Below, piece by piece: positions 6,041 through 11,025 of a stretch of DNA of 11,025 nucleotides (position 1 is the stretch's first letter; each line of letters begins with the position of its first letter). This DNA comes from Gammaproteobacteria bacterium (GTDB taxonomy: Bacteria > Pseudomonadota > Gammaproteobacteria > UBA5335), in NCBI GenBank assembly GCA_011620145.1, contig WOZT01000273.1, positions 6,565-17,589 of the forward strand, written 5' to 3'. Both the position numbers and the translations under genes were made by a program. Below the pieces are notes generated by a model, which ran no database searches, was not told the DNA's origin, and saw only the letters and a program-made list of their open reading frames with translations.

Positions 6041-7990
6041 ATGGATGAGACACCGGTCGTTCGTATTCGCGGGCTGGTCAAGAACTACAAGGATGTACAT
6101 GCGGTTCGCGGGATAGACCTGGATATCCCAAAAGGCAGCTTGTTCGGTCTCATTGGTTCTGATGGTGCCGGCAAAAGTAGCACCATGAAAACGGTAGCCG
6201 GCGTCATGAGCTATGACGCTGGCTCCGTGAATGTTTTTGGTAACCTTATCGACTCGGAGTCTGCAGCAGAGCGAATCAAACTGCGACTGGGGTTCATGCC
6301 ACAAGGCCTGGGACAGAATCTGTATCCGGATTTGTCCATTGAGGAAAACATAAACTTTTTTGCCCGCCTGCGCCTGGTCAAGTCAGAAGATCTCGGCGAG
6401 CGTAAGGAAAAGTTGTTGCGCATGACCCGTCTGGACAAGTTCCGTGACCGGGCCATGAAGAATCTCTCTGGGGGCATGAAGCAGAAATTGGGGTTGGTTT
6501 GTACCCTGATTCATGAGCCTGAGCTGGTCATTCTGGATGAACCCACTACCGGGGTAGACCCGGTGTCTCGACGCGATTTCTGGGCAATTTTGGCCGAGTT
6601 ATTGGCCGAGAAAGGCATCACTGCCTTGGTTTCCACAGCCTATATGGATGAAGCGTCCCGATTCCATAGCGCGGCGCTGATGCACCATGGGCGTATTTTG
6701 GCGACAGGCGAGATTGAGTCGTTGCTGCGGATGGCTCCTGGGACCGTGGCTTCCGTGGCTGCGCAACCACAATTGGAGGCATTGAAGCGTCTGAGAGGCC
6801 GTTTTGAGCAAGTTGTGGCCTTGGGGAATTACCTGAGGGTCTTCGTGCCAGAACAGACAGCGGATGCTGAGCATGTGGTGCGAGACGTTCTCAAGGGGCT
6901 TGATGTCACAGAAGTGCAGACGGATACACCAGAGCTCGAAGATGTCTATGTGAGTCTTCTTGAGCTGAATGGAGAAGGGCAGGCGGTGCGAGAACTGCCT
7001 TCGCCCCCGGAAGGGACGGTGATTCATCTTGATCCCAATGCGCCCGTCATTGAGGCGGTTAATCTGGTACGCGACTTCGGGGCGTTCCGCGCAGTGGATC
7101 ATGTGAGTTTTGAGGTTCGTCCTGGCGAAATTTTTGGCTTGCTGGGCGCCAATGGCGCAGGCAAAACCACTGTTATCAAAATGCTGACAGGTATCCTGCG
7201 TCCATCTGAAGGCGCAGGCTCGGTGGCCGGAGCCGATATGCGGCATTCCGGATCCACCATCAAAAAACGCATCGGGTACATGTCCCAGGCGTTTTCACTC
7301 TACCTGGACCTGAGCGTGGTGGAGAATATTCGTCTTTACGCGGGCATCTACGCGGTACCACAGCGTGAGATTGAGCCTCGACTGCGCTGGATCGTGGACC
7401 TTGCAGGTTTGGAGGGAATGGAAAACGCGCTGACCGGTTCCTTGCCCATGGGCTTGCGACAGCGTTTGGCCTTGGGTTGCGCACTGGTGCATCGACCCCC
7501 AATTCTGTTCTTGGATGAACCGACTTCCGGTGTGGATCCTATGGGCCGGCGGGAGTTCTGGGATGTATTGTTCCGACTCTCCCGGCAGGAGGGTGTGGGG
7601 CTGTTGGTCACGACGCACTATATGGTCGAGGCAGAATACTGTGATCGCATTGCGCTGATGCATGCTGGAAAGGTGGTTGCGTACGATTCCCCTGCGGGCC
7701 TCAAGGCTGATGTGGAAAAACGTTTTGGTCAATTGCTTGAAATCCGCTGTGAAAACCCTTATCGGGCTCAAAGCGTGTTGCGAGATCATGGCTTTGAAGA
7801 TGCAACCCTGTTCGGTCGTCGCGTTCAGGTCTTGGCGCGGGATGCCGAGGCGGTGAAGAACGATGTGCGAAAAGTCCTTGATGCTGCAAAGATTTCTGTA
7901 CAAAGCATTGGTCGTTTGCCGCTAACCATGGAAAATGTGTTCGTACAGAATGTGTTGGATTTGGAACATAAGGCAGGGTTGGCCGCATGA
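6041..7990 (+). CDS. ybhF: Double-NBD ABC ATPase, YbhF-like
   Basis: This 649-residue cytosolic protein fuses two nucleotide-binding domains, as in E. coli YbhF (about 578 residues). NBD1: Walker A GSDGAGKS (39-46), Q88, signature LSGGM (142-146) and Walker B LVILDEP (162-168), but Ala200 in place of the H-loop His. NBD2: Walker A GANGAGKT (369-376), Q416, Walker B ILFLDEP (488-494) and H526, but its signature is LPMGL (469-472 region) instead of LSGGx. Site 1 pairs Walker A of NBD1 with the signature of NBD2, so it is doubly degenerate, while site 2 is canonical. Each NBD is followed by a domain of about 75-85 residues (about 230-306 and 561-643) ending in ELEDVYVSLLE and TMENVFVQNVL. It should power the YbhS/YbhR permease pair. 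The start has GAGGGG ten bases upstream. Its stop overlaps the next start as ATGA, indicating translational coupling. Confidence 0.95.
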   Translation: MDETPVVRIRGLVKNYKDVHAVRGIDLDIPKGSLFGLIGSDGAGKSSTMKTVAGVMSYDAGSVNVFGNLIDSESAAERIKLRLGFMPQGLGQNLYPDLSIEENINFFARLRLVKSEDLGERKEKLLRMTRLDKFRDRAMKNLSGGMKQKLGLVCTLIHEPELVILDEPTTGVDPVSRRDFWAILAELLAEKGITALVSTAYMDEASRFHSAALMHHGRILATGEIESLLRMAPGTVASVAAQPQLEALKRLRGRFEQVVALGNYLRVFVPEQTADAEHVVRDVLKGLDVTEVQTDTPELEDVYVSLLELNGEGQAVRELPSPPEGTVIHLDPNAPVIEAVNLVRDFGAFRAVDHVSFEVRPGEIFGLLGANGAGKTTVIKMLTGILRPSEGAGSVAGADMRHSGSTIKKRIGYMSQAFSLYLDLSVVENIRLYAGIYAVPQREIEPRLRWIVDLAGLEGMENALTGSLPMGLRQRLALGCALVHRPPILFLDEPTSGVDPMGRREFWDVLFRLSRQEGVGLLVTTHYMVEAEYCDRIALMHAGKVVAYDSPAGLKADVEKRFGQLLEIRCENPYRAQSVLRDHGFEDATLFGRRVQVLARDAEAVKNDVRKVLDAAKISVQSIGRLPLTMENVFVQNVLDLEHKAGLAA

Positions 7991-9138
7991 ATCTGACACG
8001 CCTTGCAGCGGTAATCGCCAAAGAATGGGCAGAAATCACCCGCGACCGCCTGTTTTTGGGATTGGCTTTCGTCGTTCCGCCGGTGCTTATGTTGGTATTT
8101 GGACTCGGGATGAATCTGGATGTTGAAAACATTCCTTTCGTCATCGTTGACCATGACCATACCCCGCAAAGTCGCGAATATGCCTATCGCATGATTGATT
8201 CGCGCTACTTTGATTTCAAGGGTTATCTGAATGACGAACACCAGATTCCGCGCCTTCTCAGTCGTGGGGCGGTGCGCGCAATCGTGGTGATTCCAGATAA
8301 ATTTGAAGAGGATTTGGCTGCAGGGCACGCCGTAACCGTCCAGACCTTAATGGATGGATCGTTTCCCCTTCGCGCCAATATTGCGCGTGGTTATATTGGT
8401 GCCATCAACGCCTACTACACCCAAGAGTTGATTGCCAAACGACTCACCACTGCAGGCTTCAGTCAAAAACAAGCGCGTCAGCAGATGGGAAATCTCCGGC
8501 TGGAAATGCGTATGCTTTACAACCAGAGTGGCAAAAGCATCTGGTCCATGGCGCCTAAAATGGTGATGATGGTCTTGATGATGACTCCACCATTGTTGAC
8601 AGCAGTGAGTTTGGTGCGGGAAAAAGAGCGTGGCTCCATCCTCAATATTTACGCTTCCACGGTAACTCGAGGCGAGTTTTTGTTGGGCAAGTGGTTGCCC
8701 TACGCCGGCATTTCAATGGTTAACGGTGTTTTACTATGGGCACTTGCAGTGTTCTATTTTCAGGCACCATTCAAGGGCTCGTTCGGATTCTATCTTTTGG
8801 CGACTTTCATCTATTCCTTTACCACCACCGGTATCGGCTTGTTGGTGTCTAGTTTCGTCAAGACCCAGATTGCTGCTGTGGTGATGACCATGGTTGTGAC
8901 TTTGGTGCCGGCCATTCTCTTCTCGGGCATGTTGTTCCCCTTGAGTTCCATGGGTCCACAGGCCCAGGTCATCGCCTATCTGGCCCCCGCGATGCACTAT
9001 GCAAGAATCATTGATGGCACTTTCATGAAGGGGGTTGGTCTCGACAAACTCTGGCCGTCCGTATTGTCCCTGCTGCTCTACGCCGTGGTGTTGTTCTCCC
9101 TGGCTTATTACTTTTTCACCAAGCGCCCCCAGGAGTGA
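7987..9138 (+). CDS. ybhS: ABC-2 type permease, YbhS-like
   Basis: This 383-residue inner-membrane protein has the ABC-2 layout: one N-terminal membrane helix (about 22-41), a large extracytoplasmic domain (about 43-187), then helices at about 188-210, 236-258, 264-290, 294-316 and 355-377. The start (residues 20-45, DRLFLGL..., FGLGMNLD) and the later GAVRAIVVIPDKFEEDL (94-110) match the YbhS pattern. REKERGS (211-217) follows the second helix and is typical for this permease class, where it contacts the ATPase. The segment before that helix lacks the WFNP sequence that its partner has. It should form the transport path as a heterodimer with YbhR. The ATG overlaps the ATPase stop by four bases. 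Confidence 0.93.
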   Translation: MNLTRLAAVIAKEWAEITRDRLFLGLAFVVPPVLMLVFGLGMNLDVENIPFVIVDHDHTPQSREYAYRMIDSRYFDFKGYLNDEHQIPRLLSRGAVRAIVVIPDKFEEDLAAGHAVTVQTLMDGSFPLRANIARGYIGAINAYYTQELIAKRLTTAGFSQKQARQQMGNLRLEMRMLYNQSGKSIWSMAPKMVMMVLMMTPPLLTAVSLVREKERGSILNIYASTVTRGEFLLGKWLPYAGISMVNGVLLWALAVFYFQAPFKGSFGFYLLATFIYSFTTTGIGLLVSSFVKTQIAAVVMTMVVTLVPAILFSGMLFPLSSMGPQAQVIAYLAPAMHYARIIDGTFMKGVGLDKLWPSVLSLLLYAVVLFSLAYYFFTKRPQE

Positions 9139-9144
9139 TGCGTC

Positions 9145-10296
9145 ATGTCAGGGAGATTTGGCGAAATTTTACAGCACATGCGGGTCATGACCTTGAAGGA
9201 ACTGTTGCAGTTCCGTCGGGACGTCTTTCTGCTGATCATTGTGGTCTATGCCTTTTCGGCGGACATCTATGTGGCGGGATCCGGTATTGAAATGGAACTC
9301 AAGCATGCTGCATTGACAGTCGCCGATTACGATCAGTCCTCTGCCTCGCGTGATCTGATTTACAGTTTTCGTGAGCCCCAGTTCAAGCTGCAGGGGATGG
9401 AAATGAACGCAGATCGTGCCATGGATATGCTGGATTCCGGCAAGACAATGCTTTACCTGGAAATTCCGGCAAACTTCAATAAGGCACTGCTGTCTGGAGA
9501 TCCTGCTCAGATTCAACTCCTGGTGGATACCAGCAATTCCGTTTTGGGTTCGTTGGCGACCAGTTACGCAGCCCAGATCGTGGCGGGCTATGGCGTCCAG
9601 CGGGCAATGGAGCGACTTTCTGTCGCCGGTGCAATGGGTGGTTCCATGCCGATGGTGAATAGCGCCCACCGAGTCTGGTTCAATCCTAATGGACTCGACC
9701 GCTGGTTCGTCCCCATCAATGAAATGCTTACCATGATTACCATGCTCTCCATCATGCTGCCGGCAGCGGCCATGGTGCGCGAGAAGGAGCGCGGCACCGT
9801 GGAGCAGTTGTTGGTGTCGCCGCTGACGCCATTGGAAATCATGTTGCCCAAGGTGTTTGCCATGACCATGGTGATTCTCCTTGGCGTGACCGTCACCGTG
9901 TATGGCGTGCTCGGGCCGATATTTCATATTCCCTTTCGTGGCAATGTTTTCCTGTTTTACACATTGACTGCAATCTATGTCTTCAGCACCGCCGGCTTTG
10001 GCTTGGCAATTTCAACCGTAGTCAATAACCTGGCTCAGGTGGGCCTCATGGTGATCATGTTGTTGTCACCCATGCTCATGCTTTCCGGGACTTTTGTGCC
10101 TCCCGAGGCCATGCCGACGGTGCTTGGCTATCTGATGTTGCTTTCGCCTCTGCATCACTTCATTGAGATTGTCATGGGCATCCTGTTAAAGGGTGTTGGC
10201 CTCGATGTGTTGTGGCCCTCGGTGCTGGGTATGTTCCTGCTAGGTGGCGCTGTGTTTGGCTTTGGTACTTGGCGCTTCCGCCGTCAGTTTGGCTGA
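9145..10296 (+). CDS. ybhR: ABC-2 type permease, YbhR-like
   Basis: This protein is also 383 residues with the same architecture: first helix about 27-44, a periplasmic domain about 45-190, then helices at about 191-210, 233-257, 268-290, 295-317 and 352-374. RVWFNPNGLDRWFVP (176-190) and REKERGTVEQLLVSPLTP (212-229) are strongly YbhR-like. Near the C-terminus, KGVGLDVLWPSVL (349-361) almost repeats the corresponding segment of the YbhS-like partner. The ribosome site AGGAG (9131-9135) lies inside the last codons of the upstream gene, nine bases before this ATG. The intergenic gap is only six bases, so the pair is certainly co-transcribed. An ATG at 9138 is in another frame and is not used. 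No convincing terminator follows. Confidence 0.93.
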   Translation: MSGRFGEILQHMRVMTLKELLQFRRDVFLLIIVVYAFSADIYVAGSGIEMELKHAALTVADYDQSSASRDLIYSFREPQFKLQGMEMNADRAMDMLDSGKTMLYLEIPANFNKALLSGDPAQIQLLVDTSNSVLGSLATSYAAQIVAGYGVQRAMERLSVAGAMGGSMPMVNSAHRVWFNPNGLDRWFVPINEMLTMITMLSIMLPAAAMVREKERGTVEQLLVSPLTPLEIMLPKVFAMTMVILLGVTVTVYGVLGPIFHIPFRGNVFLFYTLTAIYVFSTAGFGLAISTVVNNLAQVGLMVIMLLSPMLMLSGTFVPPEAMPTVLGYLMLLSPLHHFIEIVMGILLKGVGLDVLWPSVLGMFLLGGAVFGFGTWRFRRQFG

Positions 10297-10377
10297 TTTT
10301 CATCTGGCACGGCGGATCACGCTCGTTGCCCGAATCATGGCCGTTGTGACACGCTACCGCCTTGTTTTGGGGAGCCC

Positions 10378-11001
10378 ATGGTCCGTCTACTGCTGTTGAT
10401 CAATGTCGTTGTCTATTTGCTGCAATACACAGGGCCAGGGGAGTGGATTGTCCATTTCGCCCTCTGGCCCAGTGGCGAACCGGCTATGCTGCGGACCGAC
10501 GAAGGCTGGGTTCAGGTCCCGCCGTTTCATATTTGGCAACTGGTCACCTACGGCTTTCTCCACGCCAATTTTTCCCACCTGTTCCTGAATCTCTTTGCAC
10601 TGTGGATGTTCGGTACTGCCGTTGAGCGGTATTGGGGATCGGCTCGGTTTGCGGTGTATTACTTTGTTTGCCTAGTGGGTGCGGCGTTGGTCCAATTGGT
10701 TGCCATGTACCTGCATCTGCGGGCTGGCGGCGCGCCTTTCCCGACGCTCGGTGCCTCAGGGGCGGTTTTTGGTTTATTACTGGCCTTTGGCATGATGTTT
10801 CCGAATGAACGCATCATGTTGTTGTTCCCCCCGATTCCCCTCAAAGCAAAATGGTTTGTGCTGGGGTATGGCGGACTGGAGTTGTTTTTTGGCGTGGCGG
10901 GGATCGCCAGCAATATTGCACACTTCGCGCACTTGGGCGGGATGCTGTTTGGTTTTCTGCTGATACAATTCTGGCGCCGTCAATTTCCATTCGCTTTCTG
11001 A
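10378..11001 (+). CDS. Rhomboid-family intramembrane serine protease
   Basis: This 207-residue polytopic protein consists of just the rhomboid core of about six membrane helices, without an extra cytosolic domain. WQLVTYGFLHANFSHLFLN (53-71) carries H67 and N71, which match the oxyanion-side residues of GlpG. GASGAVFG (125-132) holds the nucleophile S127, and AHFAHLGGM (181-189) holds the catalytic H185. All catalytic residues are present, so it should cleave transmembrane segments of inner-membrane proteins. Its substrate is unknown. The ATG is preceded by GGGGAG at a short spacing, and I found no in-frame upstream start. It lies 81 bp after the permease gene on the same strand with no clear terminator or promoter between, so read-through from the exporter operon is possible. 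A functional link to the exporter is unproven. Confidence 0.93.
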   Translation: MVRLLLLINVVVYLLQYTGPGEWIVHFALWPSGEPAMLRTDEGWVQVPPFHIWQLVTYGFLHANFSHLFLNLFALWMFGTAVERYWGSARFAVYYFVCLVGAALVQLVAMYLHLRAGGAPFPTLGASGAVFGLLLAFGMMFPNERIMLLFPPIPLKAKWFVLGYGGLELFFGVAGIASNIAHFAHLGGMLFGFLLIQFWRRQFPFAF

Positions 11002-11025
11002 AAAATCCTCTTGCGCAGCCATTCA

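Noticed and set aside
6599..7903. Antisense open frames of 215 and 202 codons
   Set aside because: They overlap the well-supported double ATPase and have composition expected of reverse-frame translation.
9169..9927. 252-codon open frame on the minus strand
   Set aside because: It lies wholly inside the YbhR-like gene in antisense, and its His/Gln-rich composition is typical of a shadow frame with no recognisable domain.
10297..10377. Terminator or promoter between the YbhR-like and rhomboid genes
   Set aside because: I found no stable hairpin followed by a T run and no paired -35/-10 boxes.

Overview
The window looks like chromosomal DNA of a Gram-negative proteobacterium, most likely a gammaproteobacterium. 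The evidence is moderately high GC, a TolC-type outer-membrane channel, an HlyD-type periplasmic adaptor, and an exporter cassette with the gene order of Escherichia coli ybhG-ybhF-ybhS-ybhR. The genus cannot be read from the sequence. I see no rRNA, tRNA, CRISPR array, insertion sequence or phage gene.

Layout: (1) Positions 1-2118, minus strand, hold most of a large cytosolic multi-PAS GGDEF-EAL protein. Its C-terminus runs off the left edge. Its GGDEF signature is degenerate (GGDVF), so a phosphodiesterase or c-di-GMP/GTP sensor role is more likely than cyclase activity. (2) Positions 2119-2317 are a divergent intergenic region with a nested inverted repeat. (3) Positions 2318-3304, plus strand, encode a BtrH-like protein (BtrH_N plus DUF4872 domains) with a plausible Cys-His-Asp triad. 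(4) Positions 3305-3462 contain a good sigma70-type promoter (TTGCAC-17 bp-TATAAA). (5) Positions 3463-10296 are a tightly packed exporter operon: TolC-family channel, YbhG-like adaptor, YbhF-like double ATPase, and YbhS-like and YbhR-like permeases. (6) Positions 10378-11001 encode a short, apparently active rhomboid intramembrane serine protease.

How the genes fit together: the five exporter genes supply every part of a tripartite ABC efflux machine: a fused two-domain ATPase, a heterodimeric ABC-2 permease pair, an inner-membrane-anchored adaptor and the outer-membrane channel. The cargo is not visible. In E. coli the ybh cassette works with a TolC encoded elsewhere, whereas here a dedicated channel gene leads the operon. 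The adjacent BtrH-like gene is the most intriguing element. BtrH transfers an acyl group from a carrier protein in butirosin biosynthesis, so the neighbour could make or tailor an exported molecule. No carrier protein or synthetase is visible in this window, so that link is inference.

Two proteins show paired, interpretable losses of key residues: the GGDEF domain (signature and inhibitory site), and the first ATP site of the YbhF-like ATPase (H-loop and partner signature).
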